DNA from: Enterobacter asburiae
GTDB lineage: Bacteria; Pseudomonadota; Gammaproteobacteria; Enterobacterales; Enterobacteriaceae
DNA: 64,000 bases
Direction of reading: 5' to 3'
NCBI RefSeq assembly: GCF_008080435.1
Contig: NZ_VRKN01000001.1
Location: forward strand, 600,891-664,890
The notes beneath the pieces are model-generated. The model was not told where the DNA came from. It saw only the letters and a list, made by a program, of their open reading frames with translations, and did no database searches. How positions within the stretch are numbered: position 1 is the first letter of the stretch; the number at the start of each line of letters is the position of its first letter. Positions 44,536 to 53,450 of the stretch are shown here, piece by piece. The translations under genes were made by a program, and so were the position numbers.

Positions 44536-46143
44536 TTAACCACAGAGCACCATGGCACGGGCCGGGTCGATGGCGATCAGACCCGCCAGTAGCGTATCCA
44601 TCTCAGGCATCAGACGGGCTTTATCGGATTCGCTGCGACCGGCTTTAATACGTAGCAGCTTCAGGCGGCGGGCCTGAACTTCAAACAGCAGACCGGGTTC
44701 CCACTCTCCCAGCGTCAGCTGTGGTGCACGCGTAGTCAGTTCGCCAAGCAGATGAAGCGCCATATCGTTCCGGCCATACTGCTCTGCCACCCGGGCCATC
44801 AGCAGGCGTATCAGCCAGCGATGGCGTGGTGTGTCCATCCCCGATCGGGACTGGAGCCAGGCAAGCGCCGCTTCGGGCCCTTCCGTGTCCCCCTTCTCCA
44901 TGGCTTCAGACTCAAGGAGCAGCACATCATCAGCCTGACCATTAACGACGGTAGTGGGTTCATCGCCATACATCAGACCTTCTTCATTCACTTTTTCAGC
45001 AATCCAGGCGGTGGTAACTTCGTCGGCAAAGGGGGTGCCGTCATTCCATGCCAGCCCTTCAAGCCCCGGGAGGCGTTTAAGCAGCAGCCGCAGATCGAAC
45101 AGGACGGAGTCAGCCCAGGTATCCCAGGGCTGGCCAGCATGGCTGAGCCCCTGCCAGAAGTACCACTGAAGATCGAGCCAGAAATGGTTGACCCCTTCGC
45201 AATACATCTGGCTGGCCTGCTCAACCAGCTCGGTCCAGTTTTTCTGAAGATATAGCCGCTTAAGTTGCGCGCGATACTCGGGTTTCGGCGGTACCAGGCG
45301 GGTGCGACCGCTACTGTCGAGTGGGGGGATCTGATCGACCGTATCCCACCGCACGGTCTTTATCAGCCGGTGAGAAGCAAGCCAACCCTGCGGCTGCTCG
45401 CTCAGCCAGCGGGAAAGTAACCTGGTCTGGTCGAGTAAATCGCGGCCCGATTTCACCGCTGACAGTTGTGGGGAATCCGAATGGGCTGATTCACGTCCGT
45501 GCTCCCGGGCGCTGCTGTTCTGGGGGACCAGCGCTTCCATACCACCCGAACGTGCCAGGCGGTTTTCAAGCGCGGTACAAATCCCTGCAAAAGACGGTTT
45601 CTCGGCTTCCGGCCAGTCTGCCACTGTGGATTCAAGCAGGCTTATGGCTCCCGCCGTCAGACCGGCATCATTGCTGTCCACCTCGGGCCATAACAGCAGT
45701 GCATCAATCACTTTTGCACTGTTCAGCCACTCCAGCGCAGCTTTCCGGGCAGTGGGGCGCCGGGGATGGCAGGCCTGCCCGTAGCGGGTCAGCATCGCAG
45801 CAAGAAGCAGTAAGCCTTCGGACAACCCTTTTTCACCGTCGCGGCTGAGGCGGGCCTGAACGTACCAGGTGACAACACGAATATCTTTGGCGCTTTCGCA
45901 AAGACACGTCCGGGCCAGCTCGCACAACAGCGTTGAATCGGTACCCGAAAGCTTATTAATCTCTTCACGCATAAGCTGAAAATTATCATCGTAAGCAGGA
46001 TCGTCCCCTGTTTCAGACCCCAAGGTGAACGGGTGCAGCCAGTTATCCCAGAGTGACAGGGCATCATTTGCCCGGGAAATGAGGCGCTGCCTTTCTTCCT
46101 GGCTGTTGGCGCAGGCGGTTAACAGATCTTCCGGTGAACTCAT
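44536..46143 (-). CDS. tssA: T6SS sheath assembly protein TssA
   Basis: The 535-residue protein has an N-terminal ImpA domain (NWLHPFTLGSETGDDPAYDD, VVTWYVQARLSRDGEKGLSE) and a C-terminal VasJ-type ring domain (LQWYFWQGLSHAGQPWDTW, HRWLIRLLMARVAEQYGRND). TssA recruits and coordinates polymerisation of tube and sheath at the baseplate. The start ATG overlaps, as ATGA, the original stop of the upstream gene that now carries an amber codon. Confidence 0.93.
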   Translation of the reverse strand: MSSPEDLLTACANSQEERQRLISRANDALSLWDNWLHPFTLGSETGDDPAYDDNFQLMREEINKLSGTDSTLLCELARTCLCESAKDIRVVTWYVQARLSRDGEKGLSEGLLLLAAMLTRYGQACHPRRPTARKAALEWLNSAKVIDALLLWPEVDSNDAGLTAGAISLLESTVADWPEAEKPSFAGICTALENRLARSGGMEALVPQNSSAREHGRESAHSDSPQLSAVKSGRDLLDQTRLLSRWLSEQPQGWLASHRLIKTVRWDTVDQIPPLDSSGRTRLVPPKPEYRAQLKRLYLQKNWTELVEQASQMYCEGVNHFWLDLQWYFWQGLSHAGQPWDTWADSVLFDLRLLLKRLPGLEGLAWNDGTPFADEVTTAWIAEKVNEEGLMYGDEPTTVVNGQADDVLLLESEAMEKGDTEGPEAALAWLQSRSGMDTPRHRWLIRLLMARVAEQYGRNDMALHLLGELTTRAPQLTLGEWEPGLLFEVQARRLKLLRIKAGRSESDKARLMPEMDTLLAGLIAIDPARAMVLCG

Positions 46144-47039
46144 TCTTTTTCCAGTTTGTTAGTCTCTTTCATAAATCTCACGACCGCTTCCAGAGAATCG
46201 TCGTCCTTGCCATTGACGATTTGTGGTGGCTTCCATTTCAGCAGCATACTTTTCTCCTCCCCCTGAGTGGGTTTGCCCTTCCAGTAGCTTTGCTAGTGGG
46301 CTTTTCTGACATGGGGGCGCAGGCGCCGATGGGGTGTGGAGGGGCTGTCCCCTGATGTACTGGCTTCCGGCGCTCGTGGTACCTGCCTGAGCGCGGAACC
46401 GGCCCGGGCACCTGCAAAAATCTGCACAGGCTTGTCCGGCGGGATGAGGCGTTGATGCTTTCCGACGCGTCTGGGCGCTGGTCTCACAGGTTTCCCCTGT
46501 CTTCCCCACTCGCTGTTCTCCGAGCAAAGCCAGAACAGCACCGGCAGCACGGCGTGCCAGAATCCACGGATCCCCTCCTCCTGCTGGCTGATGGCCGTGG
46601 AGACAGGATCGGTTAAGGCGAGATACGCCATCCCCATCGGAATGTGTTCCCGGGAAAGTGGATCCTGAGCGAGCGTCAGGGCGAGCAGCGCATCCGTCTG
46701 GTTATCATGATCGGCAAGGGTGAAAAATGCGCCCATCAGTGCGCCATGGCCTTCAGAAAAAACCATGTCAGCCGGAAAATCGAGCCAGAATCCCCAGAAT
46801 GGCAGGTGGCGAAGCATTTCGCCTGACAGAGCATCGGTCTGACGGGTTTCACCCAGCATCCGGAAGAGGGATTCATCGCAATGAAGCAGTGTTTTACCGG
46901 TGCGCCAGGCCGCGAGCGTCATATAAACGATATGCGGCGGCAAACGCTTCATAATTTGAGGACAAAGGAACCCTTCTTCTGGCGCAGGGTTACGCTTCAG
47001 CCAGTCCGCAAGCCAGCGTTTACACTGGCGAAACGTCAT
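46140..47039 (-). pseudogene. T6SS-linked gene interrupted by an in-frame amber codon
   Basis: The reading frame from ATG 47039 runs 248 codons and stops at TAG (46293-46295) right after RPHVRKAH. The same frame continues open for 50 more codons, with protein-like sequence QSYWKGKPTQGEEKSMLLKW and ending FMKETNKLEKE, to a TGA (46140-46142) that overlaps the tssA start as ATGA. This is the usual coupling in these operons, so the full gene very likely has 299 residues and the TAG is a point mutation, most simply from TGG (Trp) or CAG (Gln). The protein (PPHIVYMTLAAWRTGKTLLH, LIPPDKPVQIFAGARAGSAL) belongs to a T6SS-cluster family of unknown function. Amber suppression or a sequencing error would keep it functional. 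Confidence 0.8.
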
Positions 47040-47160
47040 ATACCGCCATGGGGCAAGTGAATCGGTCTCCCGCCACTTATCAACCTGCTGAATACACCTG
47101 GAGACCAGCCCTCTACCTGTTTAGCAAAGGCCAGCGCGGGATGAATGCCCCTGTTCATCT

Positions 47161-50100
47161 TTACTCAACGCCTTCGGTGCCAGCAGCAACGTTAAAAATG
47201 GACGCAGGCAGCGTAAATCCCTGTAGCTTCAGCAAGGCGAGCGGACCGTCGCCCAGCTCGCTGCGCATGACGAACTTTAGCGGATTCCCGTCCGGTGTGA
47301 TCCACACCAGCTGCATACGGCTGGCATCAAGAGGCGTGATCAGGGCTTTGTCCAGCAGGCGAATGAGACCCCAGTTACCCTGGTTACTGGCGTAGAAGAG
47401 TTGCATACCACTGTTTACACTACGCCAGCTGAGCGACACGCCTGGATAGTAAGTATTCCCCGGCCAGGTAAAGCTCTGCCAGCTTTCCATCTGATTGAAG
47501 TAATCCAGATTCTGCTCATCAAGGGTAAGATGTACTCTGGCAACATCCCGTGAAGGACGCGCCATCAGTTCGAAGTGAACACCCGCATCGCCCTGAGAGA
47601 ACACGATATCTGACAGTTCCGCCAGCTGATTAATCGCCCGGAGGAAATCCGGACTGACAACCATCCCCTGACTTGCAGAAGGATCAACGACCCAGTGATT
47701 CCCCTCCTGGTGAAGGATCCCGCCAAGGTTTGTTTTCAGGAAGGTGGCGATTCGGCCTGAGTCACTACGCAGGAACTGAGCCAGCAACGGCAGGGAGGCA
47801 TCGCTGCCGGTGGCTTTAAACGGATACCGTCCCGCAAAGGCTTTATTCCACTGATCGACAATGGTCGACTGCCAGCGGGCATTGAGACTTCCCGCCGCCG
47901 GGGCAAGAACCTGCCGCCAGGCCAGATCCAGGGGTTGCACAAATAACGACTGACCAAATCCGTTCCACTCCTGCCCCAGACTCGCCGCAACTAGACTGCC
48001 GTAGTCGCGGGTGTCGGTCAGATCGATGGCTTTGCCCTGGAATACGGTCTGAGCCAGCATCTGAGACATGGCCTGCGGATCCGGGGCGCTGGTAACCTGC
48101 TGAAGCTTCAGCCGCACCTGGGTTACACGGGCCAGCCAGGACTGGAAACTGAGATTACCGTTGGCACCGGTGCCCTCTTTACCTTCCATAAGCCCCATAA
48201 GTGGCCCAAATACGCCATCAAGCGGACCTTTAGGGCCCTGTGCCTGTTCAATAAACTGTCTGGCATTTTTTTTCTGACCGATCAGCTTTTTCGCTGAGTC
48301 CACGATTGAATCAGCCAGTGCCTCACCTTTCTGCCCCGTTTTTCCCTGCCAGGCCAGCGTGTTCATCAGTGCAACCAGCGGTGACTGACGGACATCGCCG
48401 ATCAGATTGAGCTGGGCAATCGCTTCGGAAAGTGACGTGGCTTCCTGCCACTGTATGCTGTTGACCATGTTCAGCCAGGCATTACCAAAATCGGTAAAAT
48501 AGCGTTCAGTCAGGCGGGCCTTCAGCGCCTCCGGGGAGATATCGCTCCCTGTCTGGTGCGTCTTATCCGTCAGGACCCAGTCGATTTCATCACGTCGTGT
48601 CTTGACGACCTCGTTAATTGCATCCTGTACCTGCTCTTCCCAGGCCTGGCGCGTAAACATTCCAGGAACGATTTCGTCAGTGCTGAATACTGTTGAGGCA
48701 TCGGTGTCGCCGGTCATATCAGCAAGCGTTAAATCAGGCCAGTTGCTGGCAACGCGCTTAAGCATGTCCTGGTAAAGCCCGGACTCAGCGTTACGCTGGC
48801 CAATCTGCTTGAGCAGGATCTGACGGACCGTGCTGATTAATTCAGCGTCAGGCTTAATTTTCCATTCGGGATGTGCCGGGAGGTTTTGCGCATAAAAGCC
48901 CAGCAGTTTCGGTGCCAGGTCCTGCCATGTGCCATCCGGCACATTCTGACGCTTCGGCCAGGCGACCAGTACGTTTTTTGCCAGCCAGCCCGCGTCCGCT
49001 TTATCCGGACGGGCCAGCATCAGATAACTTTTGAGCACGTCGTAGGTATGCTGTGTGCCCTGTGTTCGGGCATCACTGGCAGGAGGAAGTTGCACAAACG
49101 CATTCAGCTGCTGCCTGAGACTATCTGCTGTGGCATCCCTCATCAGCCGAGCGTTATTTTTCGCATACAGCGGCCAGAGTGCGGCCAGCGTGTCGCTGTC
49201 CTGATTAAGACCAAATCGGGTGTACCATGGAGCGCCGGTCGCCTCACGATGTTGCAGACGGGCAATGGCTTGCTGGAGTACGAGCTGGTTGTGCAGGCGT
49301 TCAGCCAGTGGTTTTGCAGTGTCCGCTGCCTGCCTCGCCGTTTCCTGCGCCTGATAAATCTGGGTACGGTTAACGATGAGTGACAGCAGGGTACCGGCTC
49401 CCCACAGGACAATCAGGGAAAACAGAATTAACCGCAGCATCTTCAGCCAGTCAAAGCCCAGTTTCCTGCCGTTGGCGGCATCACAGTCATCAATGACGGC
49501 TTTCCATGTCGGTGTGTCGGGGCGCGTGTTCGGCACCGTTCCGGCAATGGCCAGTTCAGGGCTGAACATGACACCGCGTAAACGCCAGGCCGCAGATCCC
49601 TGCATCAACCCGCTGAGCAACACAGTCAGACTGGCTTTCAGTTCGTGTTGCAGACGGGAAGATAACTGAAGCAGGCCGTCATGAGCCGGATTATTCAGTA
49701 TCTGTGCCATACCGGCTTTTTGCAGGCGCTGAGACAGCGTAGTCAATGCCTTACCCGCCTCTTTTACAGTGCCTTCCGGTCCGAATATCACCCCTGTCGC
49801 AGCCGTTTCTGTGTCCTGCTGAGCACCGTTGGCTCTATCAGTCAGCCACAGCCAGACAGGAGCCTGCCAGCCCAGCTGATGATCGGCTTTTTGGCGGCAA
49901 CGCAAGAAAGCATCCCGTTCGCTATCCGTCGGGAGGGCTGAAGTACTCATCACCTGAATAATGCCATCAACCGGCTGGCCAGATCGCAGGCGCTTCAGTT
50001 TTGAAAGGAAGATCTCATCCGGAAGTGACTGCGCATCACCGCCATAAATCAGTACGTTATCGTCACCTTCCTGCCACAGGTCATGACACAGACCCGGGGC

Positions 50101-50535
50101 CGCTTTCTGGACGTCGTCCGGGTTGCCCGTCACCAGCAGGAGTCGCACCTTACGCTGCCAGCGGCGTCCATAGCGAAAGCGCAGGTGTTCGGACACGGCG
50201 TCTTCGCTGAAGACCGGTTCATCGTCATCTTCTTCACTGGGAATTGGGCTCGTCAACGGAGCGGCAATCTGAGACTTTTTCTGCCCCCAGTGGAAGTACA
50301 ACCCCGATTTACCGGCGAAGTCGAAAGCCTTCTCTGTCAGCCAGCCGAGTAAAAACAGCGCGGCAACCAGCATGGCGCAGAATGTGAGTATGCGCTGGCC
50401 GTCATACGGTCCGAATCCGGTGGCCGAAGCCACATTTACCGGAAAGGCATAAAACAGAAATGCCACGATGACCGTCAGAAAAAACGCGACAGTCACAACG
50501 GAGCCGATGAGTGTTTTTACTTTTACCTTAGACAT
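47161..50535 (-). CDS. tssM: T6SS inner-membrane protein TssM (IcmF family)
   Basis: ATG 50535 (MSKVKVKTLIGSVVTVAFF) gives 1124 residues. A longer frame reaching 50766 lies inside the upstream gene and is rejected. Three membrane helices are seen (about 8-30, 47-66, 366-388). The cytoplasmic loop (about 130-200) has the NTPase-like fold pattern RLLLVTGNPDDVQKA but no Walker A GxxxxGK[ST]. The large periplasmic domain ends GFTLPASIFNVAAGTEGVE and should bind TssJ. TssM bridges the cell envelope with TssL and TssJ. It overlaps the upstream membrane-protein gene by eight bases. Confidence 0.94.
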   Translation of the reverse strand: MSKVKVKTLIGSVVTVAFFLTVIVAFLFYAFPVNVASATGFGPYDGQRILTFCAMLVAALFLLGWLTEKAFDFAGKSGLYFHWGQKKSQIAAPLTSPIPSEEDDDEPVFSEDAVSEHLRFRYGRRWQRKVRLLLVTGNPDDVQKAAPGLCHDLWQEGDDNVLIYGGDAQSLPDEIFLSKLKRLRSGQPVDGIIQVMSTSALPTDSERDAFLRCRQKADHQLGWQAPVWLWLTDRANGAQQDTETAATGVIFGPEGTVKEAGKALTTLSQRLQKAGMAQILNNPAHDGLLQLSSRLQHELKASLTVLLSGLMQGSAAWRLRGVMFSPELAIAGTVPNTRPDTPTWKAVIDDCDAANGRKLGFDWLKMLRLILFSLIVLWGAGTLLSLIVNRTQIYQAQETARQAADTAKPLAERLHNQLVLQQAIARLQHREATGAPWYTRFGLNQDSDTLAALWPLYAKNNARLMRDATADSLRQQLNAFVQLPPASDARTQGTQHTYDVLKSYLMLARPDKADAGWLAKNVLVAWPKRQNVPDGTWQDLAPKLLGFYAQNLPAHPEWKIKPDAELISTVRQILLKQIGQRNAESGLYQDMLKRVASNWPDLTLADMTGDTDASTVFSTDEIVPGMFTRQAWEEQVQDAINEVVKTRRDEIDWVLTDKTHQTGSDISPEALKARLTERYFTDFGNAWLNMVNSIQWQEATSLSEAIAQLNLIGDVRQSPLVALMNTLAWQGKTGQKGEALADSIVDSAKKLIGQKKNARQFIEQAQGPKGPLDGVFGPLMGLMEGKEGTGANGNLSFQSWLARVTQVRLKLQQVTSAPDPQAMSQMLAQTVFQGKAIDLTDTRDYGSLVAASLGQEWNGFGQSLFVQPLDLAWRQVLAPAAGSLNARWQSTIVDQWNKAFAGRYPFKATGSDASLPLLAQFLRSDSGRIATFLKTNLGGILHQEGNHWVVDPSASQGMVVSPDFLRAINQLAELSDIVFSQGDAGVHFELMARPSRDVARVHLTLDEQNLDYFNQMESWQSFTWPGNTYYPGVSLSWRSVNSGMQLFYASNQGNWGLIRLLDKALITPLDASRMQLVWITPDGNPLKFVMRSELGDGPLALLKLQGFTLPASIFNVAAGTEGVE

Positions 50536-51736
50536 TCTTAGGCGATTCCTTGCGAACTTCTTCTTTGGTGATGACGGCGACCCAGATGTCGTCCTTGTCA
50601 GCGGCGGGTTGTGCGGCGATAACCTGCGCGCCTCGTTGTTCAACGTCAGTATTGGCAAGCGCGATGGCCAGCCATGGAGCAGCATGGCCGGTATAGCCAA
50701 GCACGGGATCAATACTGGAATTGTCTTCTGAAAGGCTAAATTCAACACCGCTCTCTTCGCAGGCATTATTCCAGCCGCTGCCCGACGTCAATGTGGAACC
50801 GGAGATCCAGCTTCCTTTGAGTTCATTGGGCAGGGTCTTCGCCCAGAGCAGCGCCCGGTTGAGCGTCTTTGTGAGCGTTGTTTCTGTTCCCCTTTCGGGG
50901 CGATGAAGGCGAAGCGCATCCGGCCAGGCATGGGCTTTGCGGTTGCTTAATACCACCATTGAGACAGCATCAGCATCTTCTTCCCGGGGAGACGCCGGTA
51001 ACGACAGCGTGATGGCAACCAGAATGCCTGGGTTGTCCCATCGCTTGTCCAGCCAGGCATCAAACGCCCCCAGCCCTTTTCCGGGCATCAGGCGAAAAAT
51101 CCTGCCCGTCTTGAGTGAGAGATCGGCTTTAAGCTTCTCTTCAATCAGGGAATACAGATCGTTATCACAATCCAGCACCAGCCAGCATGGCAGCTCGGGC
51201 GGAAGCGGCTTAACTATTCCCTCTACACGCGTGGTCAGTTTATTAACCGCCGCTTTCAGGGCCTTCGTTAAATCTGTCTGATATTCTGGTAATGCCGCGT
51301 ATCTGACCGGTTTGTCACATCCTCTTGGGCGAGAGAAGTCGATAGCGGGGGCCGCGACTTTCATTGCCTTCAGCAGGTCATCGGCTTTGTTTCCGGCCGG
51401 ACTCTGAATATAAGTACCGAGGATCCAGGCGCAGCGCTGGCCGCGCAGAATTTCATTGTCGATGAGTGCTTCCCGCTCGGCATTGCGTGATTCCGCACCG
51501 ACCTGTTCTGCTTTATAGGCAAATCGGCGTAAGCCGAAAATAAGCCCCCAGGTGCAAAATGGAAGACCCAGAGCGGTGAACCAGAAGACAAATCCTGTTC
51601 TTTCTGACGTCCAGCACCATAGCGTGAGCGCTATGCCCCCCAGCATGATAAATGCCAGGAACAGCAGCCAGCGGCGGGTGCCGGGACGCGCTATTTTTGG
51701 GGCTTGTTCAGGGATGGCATCCAGCCAGACGGGCAT
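50528..51736 (-). CDS. T6SS-associated membrane protein upstream of tssM
   Basis: From ATG 51736 (MPVWLDAIPEQAPKIARPG) the protein has 402 residues. Two membrane helices lie near the N-terminus (about 22-42 and 49-70), and a large cytoplasmic or periplasmic domain of about 330 residues follows, with LILRGQ-like NEILRGQRCAWILGTYIQSP and TGHAAPWLAIALANTDVEQR. Genes of this kind sit before tssM in several enterobacterial T6SS clusters, but I cannot give a function. It is coupled to tssM by overlap and follows the PAAR gene by 2 bases. Confidence 0.7.
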   Translation of the reverse strand: MPVWLDAIPEQAPKIARPGTRRWLLFLAFIMLGGIALTLWCWTSERTGFVFWFTALGLPFCTWGLIFGLRRFAYKAEQVGAESRNAEREALIDNEILRGQRCAWILGTYIQSPAGNKADDLLKAMKVAAPAIDFSRPRGCDKPVRYAALPEYQTDLTKALKAAVNKLTTRVEGIVKPLPPELPCWLVLDCDNDLYSLIEEKLKADLSLKTGRIFRLMPGKGLGAFDAWLDKRWDNPGILVAITLSLPASPREEDADAVSMVVLSNRKAHAWPDALRLHRPERGTETTLTKTLNRALLWAKTLPNELKGSWISGSTLTSGSGWNNACEESGVEFSLSEDNSSIDPVLGYTGHAAPWLAIALANTDVEQRGAQVIAAQPAADKDDIWVAVITKEEVRKESPKNV

Positions 51737-51738
51737 AA

Positions 51739-52002
51739 TCAGGCAACCTTTGCAGCGGCAAATGAACTGATCAACGTGCAACCACAGGCGCATTTGTGAC
51801 CGTGAAATGCGACCGGAATACCATGATCAAGGTAATCAGGATTACCTTCGATGATGGTTGTAGGGCCATGTCCCGGGACCGGGCAGGACACTTTGTCGCC
51901 TTTGCGGGCAACACCGATACCGCCGAATTTCATCGTTTCAGAAGCGGTCAGCACCGAGCCGCCGTGAGTGGTTTTATCGCCTTTTCGAATAATTTGAAGC
52001 AT
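51739..52002 (-). CDS. PAAR-domain spike tip protein
   Basis: The 87-residue protein is a single PAAR domain (RKGDKTTHGGSVLTASETMK, IARKGDK-like VARKGDKVSCPVPGHGPTTI) ending in a short basic tail with zinc-type Cys and His residues (AFHGHKCACGCTLI). PAAR proteins cap the VgrG trimer and sharpen the spike. There is no toxin extension. It sits between the immunity-like genes and the membrane-protein gene. Confidence 0.92.
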   Translation of the reverse strand: MLQIIRKGDKTTHGGSVLTASETMKFGGIGVARKGDKVSCPVPGHGPTTIIEGNPDYLDHGIPVAFHGHKCACGCTLISSFAAAKVA

Positions 52003-52069
52003 ATTTTTACCTCATATCTATGTGTTCCCTGGAAAGGTGCCTATGCCTTACATTTGCAATATGCGTTTC

Positions 52070-52654
52070 TTACCAGGTGCTTTTAAAGTCAATTTGTCTC
52101 AATGAGGCCAACTCAACCCAGCCTGTAACTGTAGTTCCTGACTTTGTTTGATAAGAAACTTGGGCGTATTTGTCCTGCGTTTCTAATCGCTTAGCATAAT
52201 CTCCATTGACAATGAAAGTGTTTGTTTTTTTCATGCCAGAATCAGTTCTCTCAAAAAAGTACACACGTTTCTTACTTTGAACCTGATAAATTACCTCACC
52301 TGATAGACAATATTTTTGAGCTTTTTCGTATTCATTGTTATAGGTTAGTTTAATTGGCTTTTCTGGATCGATGGTTGTGTTAAGTAACTCTGTTTTACTT
52401 TTTTCAAATAAAACCCATCCAATCGTGCCTGTACCATCGGTATCAACCACTAATTTTGCTCTTATAATTGAATTATCATCTTCATCAATTATTAAGTTTA
52501 CTTTGTTGGGTTTTATATTCCATTCATTAAATGGATAGTTGCTGCTCCTCACTAACTCAGTAAAATATGAGTAGCACTGTTCCGGGCTTGCAGCAAATGA
52601 CATAGACAACGGCAACAACGAAAGTAATGGGACTATTAATTTTTTATGAGGCAT
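52070..52654 (-). CDS. Periplasmic immunity-like protein (second copy)
   Basis: The 194-residue protein has a signal peptide (about residues 1-21, SLLPLSMSFAAS). Its C-terminal part (QSKKRVYFFERTDSG, TFIVNGDYAKR, VSYQTKSGTTVTGWVELASL) closely follows the same region of the protein at 52845-53450 (VSKKRLYF, VFIVSGDIVSG, FKKNGDSVDGWLKLSDL). The two therefore share an SH3-like domain but differ elsewhere. A strong ribosome site (AAGGAGG) lies in the upstream scrap, whose stop overlaps this start as TAATG. It is probably a spare or orphan immunity protein. Confidence 0.65.
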   Translation of the reverse strand: MPHKKLIVPLLSLLPLSMSFAASPEQCYSYFTELVRSSNYPFNEWNIKPNKVNLIIDEDDNSIIRAKLVVDTDGTGTIGWVLFEKSKTELLNTTIDPEKPIKLTYNNEYEKAQKYCLSGEVIYQVQSKKRVYFFERTDSGMKKTNTFIVNGDYAKRLETQDKYAQVSYQTKSGTTVTGWVELASLRQIDFKSTW

Positions 52655-52794
52655 TATTTTCTACCCTCCTTGATCTCATCGATAAAAGTATGCCTCATTT
52701 TCGAAACGGCAGCTCTGTGATTTTCTTGTGCAGTGAAGTTTTGTAAGCTCCAGGTTGCCCGTTTGCCTAAATGATCTATCGTAAATTCCATCAT
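52654..52794 (-). pseudogene. Effector 3' scrap upstream of the orphan immunity gene
   Basis: A 46-codon frame (MMEFTIDHLGKRATWSLQNF, ending RHTFIDEIKEGRK) stops at a TAA that overlaps the next start. An in-frame TGA lies at 52804-52806, four codons upstream. The composition looks like a soluble C-terminus and not like a free gene. It is likely what remains of an effector whose immunity gene was kept. A short standalone peptide is possible but less likely. Confidence 0.4.
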
Positions 52795-52844
52795 ATCTAA
52801 GACTCATGCAGGCGTATTATCTTCTCTCTATGAAAATCAGCATT

Positions 52845-53450
52845 TTATTCAATTGGGTGAAACTTATCTATTTCATCCCCTTGGTTTGTGTAAATTTCTT
52901 GAGTCCCTTTTTTTACCAAGATGCTGAAAGGAGTGAGTGGCACGCCTTTACATTCTTCAAGTGCTTTTTTGGTTATAGCGAATTTGTAGTATTTATTGTC
53001 AGTGTCATCTCCACTGATGTTGATACATTCTTCAGATGCTGTAGTCAGTGCGTTCTTTTTAATGACATCTGGAATAATATTAAAAGCCGTTTGTTCGTCA
53101 CTTGAAGGGCCACTTGTATATCCAGTATTTTTTAAATCTGATAATTTAAGCCACCCATCAACTGAATCGCCATTTTTCTTGAAGTATGAAGCAAACAAAT
53201 AACCATTAAGTGTGGTGTATCCTGAAACAATATCACCGCTAACTATAAATACATTATTAATCTTGCATTGCTCACTCGGTGCGTTATTAAAGTAAAGTCT
53301 TTTTTTTGATACAACTTTATATATATTCATAGAATGATCTACATATGCTTGTTCCTTCTCGGCTGTTTTGGACAACTTCGAACAAAAATCGCTAGCAAAA
53401 GAATAGCAGCAGAAACCATATAATAAGATGGATAGCATGACTTTAATCAT
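52845..53450 (-). CDS. Periplasmic immunity-like protein (cognate copy)
   Basis: The 201-residue protein has a signal peptide (MIKVMLSILLYGFCCYSFAS) and a beta-rich domain shared with the neighbour at 52070. A C-terminal domain with ASEECINISGDDTDNKYYKF follows. The start overlaps the stop of the large peptidoglycan hydrolase gene (ATGA), the standard layout of a T6SS effector and its immunity protein. A periplasmic location fits protection from a cell-wall enzyme. Function is inferred from context. Confidence 0.65.
   Translation of the reverse strand: MIKVMLSILLYGFCCYSFASDFCSKLSKTAEKEQAYVDHSMNIYKVVSKKRLYFNNAPSEQCKINNVFIVSGDIVSGYTTLNGYLFASYFKKNGDSVDGWLKLSDLKNTGYTSGPSSDEQTAFNIIPDVIKKNALTTASEECINISGDDTDNKYYKFAITKKALEECKGVPLTPFSILVKKGTQEIYTNQGDEIDKFHPIE

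Noticed and set aside
46159..46527. A separate 122-residue gene on the minus strand
   Set aside because: It overlaps the interrupted gene in another frame and has no protein-like pattern. The frame of the interrupted gene continues sensibly past the amber codon instead.
50536..50766. N-terminal extension of TssM
   Set aside because: The extra 77 codons lie inside the upstream membrane-protein gene, and the family starts at the MSKVKVKTLIG segment.
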